Source: DATJPW01 sp963752855 (GTDB lineage: Bacteria; Desulfobacterota; Desulfomonilia; Desulfomonilales; Desulfomonilaceae). From it: a DNA stretch of 64,000 nucleotides. The notes below the pieces were generated by a model. It searched no databases and was not told the DNA's origin. It was given only the letters and a program-made list of their open reading frames with translations. How positions within the stretch are numbered: position 1 is the first letter of the stretch; each line of letters begins with the position of its first letter. Location of the stretch: the NCBI GenBank assembly GCA_963752855.1, contig CAVVZX010000008.1, positions 79,102-143,101 on the forward strand, written 5' to 3'. The translations under genes and the position numbers were made by a program. This document shows, in pieces, positions 18,495-26,839 of this stretch.

Positions 18495-19227
18495 GGTCAT
18501 GCTCGAGGTGAAAGATCTTACGAAGACCTTCGGGGGCCTGCGAGCTGTGACCGATCTGTCCTTCACAGTGGAAAAAGGATCTATCATCGGCCTCATCGGG
18601 CCTAATGGAGCGGGCAAGACTACCGTATTCAATTTAGTCACGGGTTTCTTGCCGCCCACCTCGGGACAGATGAGTCTTCAAGGTGAGAACCTGGTCGGGC
18701 TCAAGCCTTATGCGGTCACCCGAAAAGGAGTCGCTCGGACGTTCCAGATCGTCAAACCGTTTCGGAAGCTAAGCGTCCTGGAAAACGTGACATTGGCCGC
18801 ATTTCTGCGCTTCCCGTTGCGTCGCCAGGCCGAAGCTGAGGCGGCCCGTGTGCTTGAGAAAATCGGACTGGAAAGTAAGGCCAAGGCCCTCGCCAATGAC
18901 CTTACTCTGATTGATCAAAAAAAATTGGAAATTGCCCGAGCGGTGGCTACCGGCCCCAAATTGCTGCTACTGGACGAGCCGATGGGAGGGCTCAATGCCA
19001 CGGAGATAGACCAGGCCGCCCGCTTAATCACCAATATTTGTCAGGATGGAGTGACCATCATCTGGGTGGAACACGTGCTCAGGGCCATAATGAACACTTC
19101 CCATCGAGTGATAGTAATAAACTACGGCGCGAAAATCGCGGACGGGACCCCTCAAGAAGTGGTGGAGAACCCGGACGTCATCGCCGCCTATCTCGGTAAG
19201 CGAGCGAAGCCTCATGCTGCGGATTGA
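18487..19227 (+). CDS. livG: Branched-chain amino acid ABC transporter ATPase LivG
   Basis: A 246-residue ABC ATPase. Walker A is GPNGAGKTTVFN; the signature is degenerate (ANDLTLIDQKKLEIARA, where LivG proteins usually have LPYGxQRRLEIARA); Walker B is LLLLDEPMGGLNA; the switch His is in IIWVEHVLRAIM. The LSGG-like signature departing to LTLIDQKK is slightly unusual. It overlaps livM and livF on either side. Confidence 0.9.
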   Translation: MAEVMLEVKDLTKTFGGLRAVTDLSFTVEKGSIIGLIGPNGAGKTTVFNLVTGFLPPTSGQMSLQGENLVGLKPYAVTRKGVARTFQIVKPFRKLSVLENVTLAAFLRFPLRRQAEAEAARVLEKIGLESKAKALANDLTLIDQKKLEIARAVATGPKLLLLDEPMGGLNATEIDQAARLITNICQDGVTIIWVEHVLRAIMNTSHRVIVINYGAKIADGTPQEVVENPDVIAAYLGKRAKPHAAD

Positions 19228-19915
19228 AAACCTCCAGGTGGCTTACGGTAAAGTGCAGGCGCTGTGGGGCGTCTCTCTTAGCATTGACGCGGGTCAGATC
19301 GTGGCGCTGGTCGGGGCCAACGGCGCGGGAAAGACCTCCCTGCTGAAGACTATTTCCGGACTTATCAAGCCGGTGAGCGGTTCCATTATCTTTGACGGCG
19401 CCCCGCTGGAACAGGCCGCTCCGACCCAGATCGTGCGTCTCGGCCTGATTCAGGTGCCGGAGGGTCGGAAGCTCTTCCCGGAAATGTCGGTCTTGGAGAA
19501 CCTGTTACTGGGCGCATACCTCACGCCGGTGGGTCAACGTGAAGAGAGATTGGAACAGGTATTCAGTATTTTCCCTGTTCTTAAGGGACGCCGAAGCCAA
19601 CTTGCCGGCACTTTATCCGGCGGCGAGCAACAGATGGTGGCCATCGGACGTGGTCTCATGGCTGCGCCGAAACTTCTCATGCTGGACGAGCCTTCGCTTG
19701 GCCTGTCTCCCTTTCTGGTGGAAGAGATGTTCCGGGTTGTCGAGGAAGTGAACCGGCTGGGGATGACAATTCTTTTGGTGGAACAGAATACTGAACACGC
19801 TTTGTCCATAGCGCATCAGGGCTTTGTTATGGAGTCGGGCCGAATCGCGCTGTCCGGCTCGGGCAGCGAACTTTTGGCCAATCCTGATGTTAGGAAGGCT
19901 TACCTGGGGCTTTAG
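19214..19915 (+). CDS. livF: Branched-chain amino acid ABC transporter ATPase LivF
   Basis: A 233-residue ABC ATPase: Walker A GANGAGKTSLLK, the LivF-typical VPEGRKLFPEMSVLENLLLG, signature LSGGEQQMVAIGR, Walker B LLMLDEPSLGLSP and H-loop region VEQNTEHALSIA. Last gene of the operon. The final 120 bases recur, diverged, at 20694-20817 beyond a toxin-antitoxin pair. Confidence 0.92.
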   Translation: MLRIENLQVAYGKVQALWGVSLSIDAGQIVALVGANGAGKTSLLKTISGLIKPVSGSIIFDGAPLEQAAPTQIVRLGLIQVPEGRKLFPEMSVLENLLLGAYLTPVGQREERLEQVFSIFPVLKGRRSQLAGTLSGGEQQMVAIGRGLMAAPKLLMLDEPSLGLSPFLVEEMFRVVEEVNRLGMTILLVEQNTEHALSIAHQGFVMESGRIALSGSGSELLANPDVRKAYLGL

Positions 19916-19920
19916 ATCCC

Positions 19921-20013
19921 GTAGGATGCGGTGATCCCGCCAGAGCGGGAGAACCGCATCGCTCGCGGTCTTTTCTCGACCGATGCGGTTCGCTCCGGTG
20001 CGCCACATCCTAC
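19921..20013. repeat. Palindromic element with GTAGGATG ends after livF
   Basis: The ends GTAGGATGCGG and its near inverse CCACATCCTAC enclose two inner palindromes (GATCCCGCCAGAGCGGGAGA and GATGCGGTTCGCTCCGGTGC). A half copy is present at about 33297-33330. It begins 5 bases after the livF stop and could fold into a large hairpin that acts as terminator. Confidence 0.65.
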
Positions 20014-20108
20014 CTTGCTGAAAGCGACGCCGAATTATCTACATCAGCGCATTTGACCCCTGAGCATTGTGTGATAAACTGCATTCAGGAACCTAGGAGG
20101 CGCCGGCC

Positions 20109-20366
20109 ATGATTGAATCTACTCAAACCTGTGCACGAGACGATATTCAGTCGGCCCTGGATCGAGCCGCGGGTAATAAAGAACGGGTGAGGGTTGTGTG
20201 CGACGGCCGAGAGATCGCCGCTGTTATACCGCTCGAGGACCTGGAATTACTCGAGGAACTGGAAGACCGATTGGATGTGCTGGAGGCCCTTGACGCAATT
20301 GCGGAAGCTAAGCGAGAGGGTGGTACCATACCGTGGCAAGAGTTCAAGAAACAATTAGATCTCTGA
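20109..20366 (+). CDS. Phd/YefM-type antitoxin
   Basis: An 85-residue acidic protein with a strong ribosome-binding site (CTAGGAGG, 10 bases before ATG). The N-terminal half (ERVRVVCDGREIAAVIPLED) is the Phd-like DNA-binding module and the C-terminal half is acidic and helical, ending GTIPWQEFKKQLDL. It is followed 9 bases later by its RelE-type toxin gene. The pair sits between livF and a duplicated livF tail. Confidence 0.8.
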   Translation: MIESTQTCARDDIQSALDRAAGNKERVRVVCDGREIAAVIPLEDLELLEELEDRLDVLEALDAIAEAKREGGTIPWQEFKKQLDL

Positions 20367-20375
20367 CAAACAACT

Positions 20376-20642
20376 ATGGAATACCGAACTCTCATCCTGC
20401 CAAGAGCTCAACGCCAGATTTCATCCCTTCCTCTCCAAACCAGACAACGAATCAGCGAAGCTATTGATTCCCTTGAAAAGGCCCCCAGGCCCTCAGGCGT
20501 GAAGAAATTAAAGGGCGCCGAAGACCTTTATCGAATTCGGGTTGGAGATTATCGAATTATCTATGCTATCCAAGACGAGATGCTACTTGTCACGGTAGTC
20601 GATACCGGACATCGAAGGAATGTGTACCGGAGACACTCGTAG
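20376..20642 (+). CDS. RelE/ParE-superfamily toxin
   Basis: An 88-residue protein: ILPRAQRQISSLPLQTRQRI helix, then GVKKLKGAEDLYRIRVGDYR and VTVVDTGHRRNVYR, which is the RelE mRNA-interferase pattern with its basic residues. It is the counterpart of the antitoxin just upstream and resembles the toxin at 8494-8772. Confidence 0.85.
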   Translation: MEYRTLILPRAQRQISSLPLQTRQRISEAIDSLEKAPRPSGVKKLKGAEDLYRIRVGDYRIIYAIQDEMLLVTVVDTGHRRNVYRRHS

Positions 20643-20693
20643 AAACAATCTCTTTCCCAGGCTCGAGCCTGAAGACCGCATCGCCACTGGACC

Positions 20694-20817
20694 GAACATG
20701 CTTTGTCCATAGCGCATAAGGGATTTGTTATGGAATCGGGCCGGATCGCGTTTATCAGGGACAGGCAGCGAACTTTTGGCCAATCCTGATGTTAGAAGGG
20801 CGTATCTGGGGCTTTAA
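20694..20817 (+). pseudogene. Duplicated 3' end of livF
   Basis: The sequence matches the last 120 or so bases of livF (from the AACACGCTTTGTCCATAGCG region to GGGGCTTTAG) with scattered differences and a TAA stop. No promoter or start is associated. With livF itself it brackets the toxin-antitoxin pair, which suggests that the pair was inserted by an event that duplicated the end of livF, or that recombination between livF paralogues brought it in. Confidence 0.8.
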
Positions 20818-21138
20818 CCCGAGCAAAAGTGATCTCACGGAAGAAACGGACATGGGAACAATATGGCTTTCCATGTTCTGAAGAACTGTCCAGCGGAACT
20901 GGCGCTATGGCTGCTTTTGAAGGCTTTCTCTTGACCGCCTGCTTCGATGCTGCATTTTTGGCCCATACGGTCATGAAGCTTTCAAGAAACATTCTCCCGT
21001 TGCTGCAGTGGCAAGCGAGCCATCGAATCTTCCCGCGTTTTGAATTGTCCGCCAATTCACTAATTGCCAGGTTGATTTTGAAAAACCCGAAATGGCAAGA
21101 CCGCCGCATAATTCCGGTTCATATCGGCTTACTTTTCG
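20818..21138. other. Intergenic space, no credible gene
   Basis: A 119-codon open frame on the plus strand (20829-21188) lacks a ribosome-binding site and crosses a known repeat, so it is not called. The 27-base repeat AATGGCAAGACCGCCGCATA... lies at 21091-21117. Confidence 0.6.
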
Positions 21139-22100
21139 TCAAAAAGCAAGGGCCAACTGGCCGCCTAAGGTCCAGGAATTTCTGTTGATTCCAACAGAAT
21201 AGGTCTTAGAGGTGGCGATAACGCCACCAGGAACAATAAAGTTAAAGGTGGCATCAGATTTAATATGAGTCGCATTGTACGCCGAAATACGCCGATGTCC
21301 GCGGGACCAAATTTCCATGCGTATTCCGCGAAGACTTCCAGGAAGGAACTGTTCTTGTAGTGGCTCGTGGCCTCTAAGGCAAGGGCCCCTACAAAGGACT
21401 GAAGATAGTTGATGTTACCGGGAATAACGGGAAACCCAACAGCCCTGACCGTTAGGCTGGATGTGGCGCCAATGTTCCGCCACTGAACCCCCACCAGAGG
21501 AATGTACGAGTTGGCTGTCACATCCGCCCGATCGGTTACGAGAGACTCGATTCCAAAAAGATTGAAAGGATTAGTGAAGCGAGTGCTGAAATGATCGTAC
21601 CGGAAACCTGCTAGTAGGGACCCTCCTCCACAACCAAAGGTGGCTAGGGCCTCCAAGAAGCCCCAGTCCGCCTTAGCATCCCAGGTCCTGTCGAAAACGG
21701 TGCCGTGGTTGATGGATTCTAATTCTGAGACGCCGCTCGATATGAGGTACCATCCTGATACCATAACGCCGCAATTTCTCCAGAGAGAAATTTCTTTGGA
21801 CAGGCCCAGCCAGAGTCCCCTCAGCGGCGTTCGGTGTTCAAGATCCGTTATATCAAAAAACAGACCAATTCCTTCTGTGCTCGCTGAAAACACAAAGCCA
21901 TCGCCGCTCTCTCCCCAACCAACATAGAACGACCCGATTCTTGATCCACCGTATGGATCGCAACTTCTCGCTTCCCCAAACATTCCCCCTTTCCAAAGAC
22001 CGGGAAAGCCACCGAAGAAGTCAAAGCCCCATACCAGCGCCGGAGCGGACGCAAAAAGAAGAATGGCGGTAAAGATAAGCAAACATTTCTTCATATCCAT
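21139..22100 (-). CDS. Outer-membrane beta-barrel-like exported protein, one frameshift
   Basis: Starts at or just after 22100 with a signal peptide (CLLIFTAILLFASAPALVWG). The body alternates aromatic and polar residues like a beta-barrel. The frame breaks near 21290; the next frame gives THIKSDATFNFIVPGG, then SYSVGIN-type strands and ends WTLGGQLALAF, a typical C-terminal barrel strand with final Phe, at stop 21139-21141. Without the shift the protein ends in unlike hydrophobic residues. About 320 residues; no specific family recognised. It stands alone between repeat blocks. Confidence 0.65.
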
Positions 22101-22977
22101 TTCCCTCCTTCAAAACGCAAATAACCCTATTCTCAAGGGCTTAGAATAAATGCACTTCGATAAGTTCGCGTATGGTAAACTAATACGGGATTAAAACAGA
22201 TTTCTTTGAGTTGCCTATGAACACTAGCGTTGGTCGCGATATAAGTAAAGAAATTAATGCAAACCTAATGTCCGTTTATGACATGCCGGAACTGTAAGTC
22301 ACATCCCATTCAAATGTGCGTTATACCGTTAACTCAGCCTAACCAACAGCGAGCTTCCGTGCCGTCATTTCTGCGAAAGCAGGAATCCGGATATTTTCCC
22401 GGCGCAAGCCGGGAACCAGACTGGACCGCGTTTTTCAACGGGGTGACGAGGGAGCGCCCGATCCCCGCTTTCGCGGAGAGGATTCCGGATTCCCGTTTGC
22501 ACGGGAATGACGCTGGTTAACAACGTCCACACCTCTACTGAGCTAAGTGAATAATCCATTCAAATATGATTGCCATAGCGGCCGTAAGGTCCTGCGTTTG
22601 CTCGGTTTTGGCAAACTATTGGAGCGGACTCTCATGGAGGCCCCGTCGAACACTTGTCCTAGTGAAAGCGGGGAGCAAGCTCCGTCCAGCAGCTGGTATG
22701 TGTAGGGGGGCCTCGCGGCGCCTACCCCGTTTTGGGCGCCCGCGAGAGACGTCCCTACAAAGGCCCCTTCCAGACGCTGACAGGGGCCGGCCTCCGTGAT
22801 TGAGAACGACCGGCAGGGACGCCGGTCGCTACCGAAACGGCGCCGCGTATGAGAGATTACCGGCAGGACCGCTCACGTTCCGCTGGACTGCCGTCAAAAT
22901 CTTCCCAAGTCTCCTTTTAGTAAAGGGCAGATTAAGAGGGGATTTGCAAATGCTCATAGCTGAATTATCTATTTGTC
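22101..22977. repeat. 877-base intergenic space with nested inverted repeats
   Basis: No gene recognised. A larger inverted repeat at about 22357-22515 pairs GTCATTTCTGCGAAAGCAGG with the CCCGTTTGCACGGGAATGAC side and encloses related palindromes of the GAATCCGG type. From 22695 to 22830 lie GTAGGGGGGC and GACCGGC palindromes of the families seen elsewhere, and a half CTTTTAGTAAAGGGCAG element precedes the next gene. Confidence 0.65.
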
Positions 22978-24147
22978 ATGAAGAACGGAAAGCAGACACC
23001 TCACGCAGAAAACCTTCCTGATCGATTCATTAGGCTATTTTCAGGCCGTTTGATCGTTGCTCTAGTTCTCATATTCTTGCCCGGTCTAGTGTCCGGACAG
23101 GGAAAACAAGAAAGCACAACCCGTTTATCGCGCGGAGGAGCCGAAGGCGCTGCCGATAGCATTATCCACCCCGCCATGAGAAAAAAGCAATTGCCGAGCC
23201 TGGTTCTCGGGATCGTAGAGAATGGGGCGGTCGTGGTCAAGAAGGGCTATGGCGTGAAGACTCTCGCATCCGGGGCGCGGCCGGACGAGAACACCGTCTA
23301 CTATATCGGGTCGATTTCCAAGGCGGTCACCGCTGTTGGAGTAATGCTGCTGGTCCAGCAAGGGAAAATCGATTTGAATGCGCCTGTGAGCGACTACCTG
23401 AAAGGATTGCCCGGGAGTTGGCGACGAATAACCGTGGCGCAGTTCATGGCGCACCAGAGCGGCATTCCCCAATTAAACAGGAAACTTCCGACGTTCAGGG
23501 CCACGCTGCGGTCTGCGGACGCGATCCCGTTGAGCTTCACACCCGGCGCCAAGCAGGAATACAACAACTTCAATTTTGCGGTAACAGGAAAGATTATCGA
23601 AGCGGTCACCGGTATGAGCTATCTGGACTATATGAAGCAGAACGTCTTCGCCCCGCTGGGAATGAACAGCACCGGTTTCAATATTCATAGCCCTAATGCC
23701 GCTACAGGGTACAGGCCGACTCCCGGCGGTTCCGCGGCCATAAGACATGAAATGAGGGGAGGCCCTTACGCTATTCCGTCGGGACACCTTCAAAGCACGC
23801 TTGCGGACCTTCTGAAGTTCTATGAGGCCCTTGAGACCGGAAAGCTGCTGAAACCCACTGCTTACCGGCAAATGATTACTCGCGTAAATCCGGACCTGTC
23901 AGGAACTCCCGGCTGGTTTGAACGAAATGCCGGTGGAGATTCCATCGTAACCAAGAACGGCTCAGTGCCTGGTTTCCAGAGTATTATGTCTTTTGCGCCC
24001 GGGAAAGGAGACGCCGTCATCATGCTTTGGACATCCCGAAACCCCAAAGGGAACGCTCTGTTCAAAGTAGACAATGAATTGATGCGCCGGATATGTGGAA
24101 TTGGGGCGCCCCACGAGCCTCTTCACGGTGACGAGCCACAGGATTGA
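22978..24147 (+). CDS. Exported serine hydrolase, class C beta-lactamase fold
   Basis: A 389-residue protein with an N-terminal hydrophobic segment (GRLIVALVLIFLPGLVSGQG) that acts as signal peptide or anchor. The catalytic SxxK is in YIGSISKAVTAVG, the Tyr motif is YNNFNFA and the late third motif is near TKNGSVPGFQS. These fit the beta-lactamase/EstB/D-aminopeptidase family (pfam Beta-lactamase), which includes esterases and peptidases as well as lactamases; drug resistance should not be assumed. Start ATG 22978 has only a weak upstream Shine-Dalgarno. Frame intact. Confidence 0.85.
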   Translation: MKNGKQTPHAENLPDRFIRLFSGRLIVALVLIFLPGLVSGQGKQESTTRLSRGGAEGAADSIIHPAMRKKQLPSLVLGIVENGAVVVKKGYGVKTLASGARPDENTVYYIGSISKAVTAVGVMLLVQQGKIDLNAPVSDYLKGLPGSWRRITVAQFMAHQSGIPQLNRKLPTFRATLRSADAIPLSFTPGAKQEYNNFNFAVTGKIIEAVTGMSYLDYMKQNVFAPLGMNSTGFNIHSPNAATGYRPTPGGSAAIRHEMRGGPYAIPSGHLQSTLADLLKFYEALETGKLLKPTAYRQMITRVNPDLSGTPGWFERNAGGDSIVTKNGSVPGFQSIMSFAPGKGDAVIMLWTSRNPKGNALFKVDNELMRRICGIGAPHEPLHGDEPQD

Positions 24148-24219
24148 TGACAAAAGGGGATCTGCGTGCTTCTTGACTCGTTCCCAGGCTGGAAACCGGG
24201 AACGAGGGAGGAGAGTCAA

Positions 24220-24576
24220 TCACACTTTGTGGTGTCGTATGCGAACGGCCGCGTGAGCTATGACCGCAAAGCTGTGTGCGAAGTCGGACGCATGTACGTT
24301 TATTGCCTTTGCCACCGTTTGAGCTTTGGCCTCGGGCGCTAACCCCGCCAAGCGAACCAGGATGACACCCGGATTCACAAGCCGCTGACGATATGCCAAT
24401 TCGCCCAAATCTTTATCGGAAGTCACAAGAACCGCCCCCTCGCGGTTTGCCACGGCGAGGACGGATTCGTCATCTATGCCGGGGTCCATTTCAGCAACAT
24501 ACCAAACCGTGTGACCGTCGTGGCGTAGCCGATCCACGATTTGACGGTCAACGCTCTCATCAGCTACGAGGTTCAA
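24220..24576 (-). CDS. DUF5615 PIN-like toxin candidate
   Basis: A 118-residue protein with the DUF5615 pattern: NLVADESVDRQIVDRLRHDG at the start, then DDESVLAVANREGAVLVTSD and KDLGELAY. The Asp/Glu positions resemble the PIN nuclease centre. It overlaps its partner, the DUF433 gene, by 4 bases, the standard two-gene arrangement of this toxin-antitoxin-like pair. Frame intact. Confidence 0.8.
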   Translation of the reverse strand: MNLVADESVDRQIVDRLRHDGHTVWYVAEMDPGIDDESVLAVANREGAVLVTSDKDLGELAYRQRLVNPGVILVRLAGLAPEAKAQTVAKAINVHASDFAHSFAVIAHAAVRIRHHKV

Positions 24577-24815
24577 CGTGCAGCCTCATCCAGTGGGTAA
24601 ACAACGTCGGCTCGTAGGGCTTCTGCTGCGAATGCAAGCGCAGCCTGAATTCCTTCTCGAGTGAGTCTCGGATGAGCATCGAGTATCTGGTCTACGGTTT
24701 CCCCGGCGGCCAGTTTTTCCAACACAAGCTCGACGGTGATGCGGGTACCCGCGATTACCGGCTTGCCCATCATCACCGTCGGGTCTGATACTACCAATCT
24801 TGTGCCTGTTGCCAT
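24573..24815 (-). CDS. DUF433 antitoxin candidate
   Basis: An 80-residue protein with the DUF433 core (DPTVMMGKPVIAGTRITVEL followed by VLEKLAAGETVDQILDAHPR), a winged or helix-turn-helix-like DNA-binding module. GAGGTGATC lies just before ATG 24815. First gene of the DUF433-DUF5615 pair. Confidence 0.8.
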   Translation of the reverse strand: MATGTRLVVSDPTVMMGKPVIAGTRITVELVLEKLAAGETVDQILDAHPRLTREGIQAALAFAAEALRADVVYPLDEAAR

Positions 24816-24926
24816 GTGATCACCTCATGTCACCCTATCAGGATGTCGAACCGCGCCATGTATAAGACCAATTATCGGAGTTTGTCAAACAAAGTCAAGT
24901 GGTTCACTTCAGACAACATTCAGCGG

Positions 24927-25280
24927 TTACGGTTGGAAGATCCCGAATTCCCACAACGCTGTCGACACGATGCAGGCGATGGCTCCAATGACGCCCCAGT
25001 ATTCGACCTTAACGAATAAGAAATCGTGCCGTGGCGCAGGCAGGAGTTCTTCTTTTCCGGTTCTCGGGTCCACAAGTCTCCTGCCCGCGCCTGAATTCAG
25101 CCATCTACCGACAACCCAACACAGAAGGCTTCCTAGAGCTACCGCCACATATTTTGGCCAAGCGTTAAAGGCGTAAAAGCCCTTACCGTAAATGGAATCA
25201 ACAGCGAGCTGCATAAGGACCAGCGCCCCGAAATAGAAAACTATGACCAGATACCCGTGCCCACGGAATACAAACGGCAT
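24927..25280 (-). CDS. Small inner-membrane protein, unrecognised
   Basis: A 117-residue protein with three hydrophobic helices: about residues 9-27 (YLVIVFYFGALVLMQLAV), 43-58 (YVAVALGSLLCWVVG) and 95-112 (WGVIGAIACIVSTALWEF). The loop between the second and third holds DPRTGKEELLPAPRHDFLFV. GGAGGCGATTAGGCC precedes the start. No family known to me. Confidence 0.6.
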   Translation of the reverse strand: MPFVFRGHGYLVIVFYFGALVLMQLAVDSIYGKGFYAFNAWPKYVAVALGSLLCWVVGRWLNSGAGRRLVDPRTGKEELLPAPRHDFLFVKVEYWGVIGAIACIVSTALWEFGIFQP

Positions 25281-25670
25281 GGCCTAATCGCCTCCTTTCG
25301 GGTCGCCGCAGAGGTAGGTCGGGCGTCGCCCGGCGCAACCCTGACCTTATCCCGTTCCCAGGCTGGAGTCACAGACCGCGACCAATCCCCCTCTATCCCC
25401 CTTTAGCAAAGGGAGAGGGAAGCAGGCGACTCGCCGGTCGCTCCGTAACGAACCACTCTAATTGTGTGCGAACGCCCAACCTCGTCCATGTGCCCCCAGG
25501 GGGTCGCCGCAGCCATTTAAGAGTTTTCGGAAAGGAGGTCCACGGGGAAAACTCTTTCAAGTTCCCCCTTTTCTAAAGGGGGATTCAGGGGGATTTGGGG
25601 TGCTTGAATCAAAATCCCCCCATACCCCCCTTTACTAAGGGGGGATTAAAAGGGTGGCCCGAAGCTCGCA
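25281..25670. repeat. Repeat cluster
   Basis: No gene. It carries a GCCATTTAAGAGTTTTCGG tail and hairpin-family remnant at 25510-25560, followed by two CCCCTTTTCTAAAGGGGGAT-type palindromes up to 25650. Confidence 0.65.
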
Positions 25671-26468
25671 TCACAGCTCTTCTTTCATAAGAAATCTTCC
25701 GCGGCTCCCGTCCTCGTTGCATTCATACTCTGTTCTTGAGACAAGAATACCGTTCTTGTCTGCGCTCAATTGCAGTTCCGTTTCTCTATCGCTCCCATGG
25801 TCTCCGCATTTCCAATCGATTACCTTGACCGGAGATTTTGCTCCGAGCAGGGCCTCCCAATGGGATGCTTGCAGGATCAAGGGTTTGTCCGGGTTCTGGG
25901 CGGAGCTAAATACATGCAAACGTGGGTTTTTGGCGGAAACCCCAATCACAACGCTCATTTTCTTCCCGCAGGGTAATGTCCCCACCTGAAAGACGAATTC
26001 GGTGGCCTTACCGTCGTGATCGTAATCTCCGAACCGCATCACAGCCGCCGTGGGCCTAGCTCGCACCCGAGCGGCGAATCCCGGCGATCCGCTGTCATCG
26101 AGGTCCTCTTCATGAACATCCCATCGGCGCAACACGGCTTCCCCGGCGTCCGCGGGCCCGTCCAGGTCGCCGCTAAAGAGCGTGTTCAGATCAAGACGCT
26201 CGTCCGGTTGGCCCGGCCTCTTTCTTACGAGCGTCAGGTTTCCCTTCTCGCCGAAGGCGAAGCCTGCGCAAGGACAGGTGGGCCAAATGTCCGGTTCGTC
26301 AGCAGAGCAGACCGGTTTGGGAGCGCCGGCCCATTCGAGGCGCCACGTTTCTTCCACACCATTGATGCGGACCTTGTGTTCCTCACGGATTAGAGAAGCA
26401 GTATCTTGCGCCGCGACAGAAGTTCCGACCAGGAGAACAATTACAAGCGCTATGTGTTTAATGGGCAT
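25671..26468 (-). CDS. Exported protein of unknown function
   Basis: A 265-residue protein from ATG 26468, beginning with a signal peptide (IKHIALVIVLLVGTSVAAQ, cleavage after AAQ). It has a cysteine cluster (VCSADEPDIWPTCPCAGFAF) and a calcium-loop-like segment FGDYDHDGKATEFVFQ. I do not recognise the family. Stable folding outside the cytoplasm with disulfides is likely from the signal peptide and cysteines. An earlier in-frame start at 26492 is less likely because it would bury the signal peptide. Confidence 0.65.
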   Translation of the reverse strand: MPIKHIALVIVLLVGTSVAAQDTASLIREEHKVRINGVEETWRLEWAGAPKPVCSADEPDIWPTCPCAGFAFGEKGNLTLVRKRPGQPDERLDLNTLFSGDLDGPADAGEAVLRRWDVHEEDLDDSGSPGFAARVRARPTAAVMRFGDYDHDGKATEFVFQVGTLPCGKKMSVVIGVSAKNPRLHVFSSAQNPDKPLILQASHWEALLGAKSPVKVIDWKCGDHGSDRETELQLSADKNGILVSRTEYECNEDGSRGRFLMKEEL

Positions 26469-26492
26469 CGAGCGCCTCCAATCGGCTGACAC

Positions 26493-26839
26493 GAAATCGG
26501 TACGAAGGCATAGTCTCTGCTTTGTAATTTAAAACGCCTGCGGTTGGTTGGCAAAAATTAAGGCAGGTCGTAATAAACTGCGCCGCTGACTCGATTTGGG
26601 GCAACCACAAGAACCAAGCACGTGTGGCCTGTCCCAATCGTGATTGAGAGACCGTGAGGCAAAATGCTATCTGCGACAACTCCGGAAAAAGGATGGGTCT
26701 CCGCGGAGTCTGAACCCCCTGAAAGGGAGTCGCGAAGATGACGGCTGCGCTAGTCGGCAGGGTTGTCGGGTATACAGCCTCGCTTTTCAATCACACTCAG
26801 ACTTTTGGAGCGCGTCGTCTGACCGGGAGAAGTCGCCAT
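26493..26839. other. Intergenic space without a credible gene
   Basis: Open frames here have no ribosome-binding site and no protein-like composition. Nothing else is seen beyond ordinary sequence. Confidence 0.5.

Noticed and set aside
20829..21188. 119-codon open frame on the plus strand
   Set aside because: No ribosome-binding site, crosses the 27-base repeat and the end of the opposite barrel gene, unlike any family.
22340..22520. CRISPR array
   Set aside because: The repeats are inverted and irregular with no equal-length spacers; no cas genes are in the window.
26458..26790. 110-codon minus-strand frame
   Set aside because: Overlaps the start of the exported protein gene, no start signal, low-quality composition.
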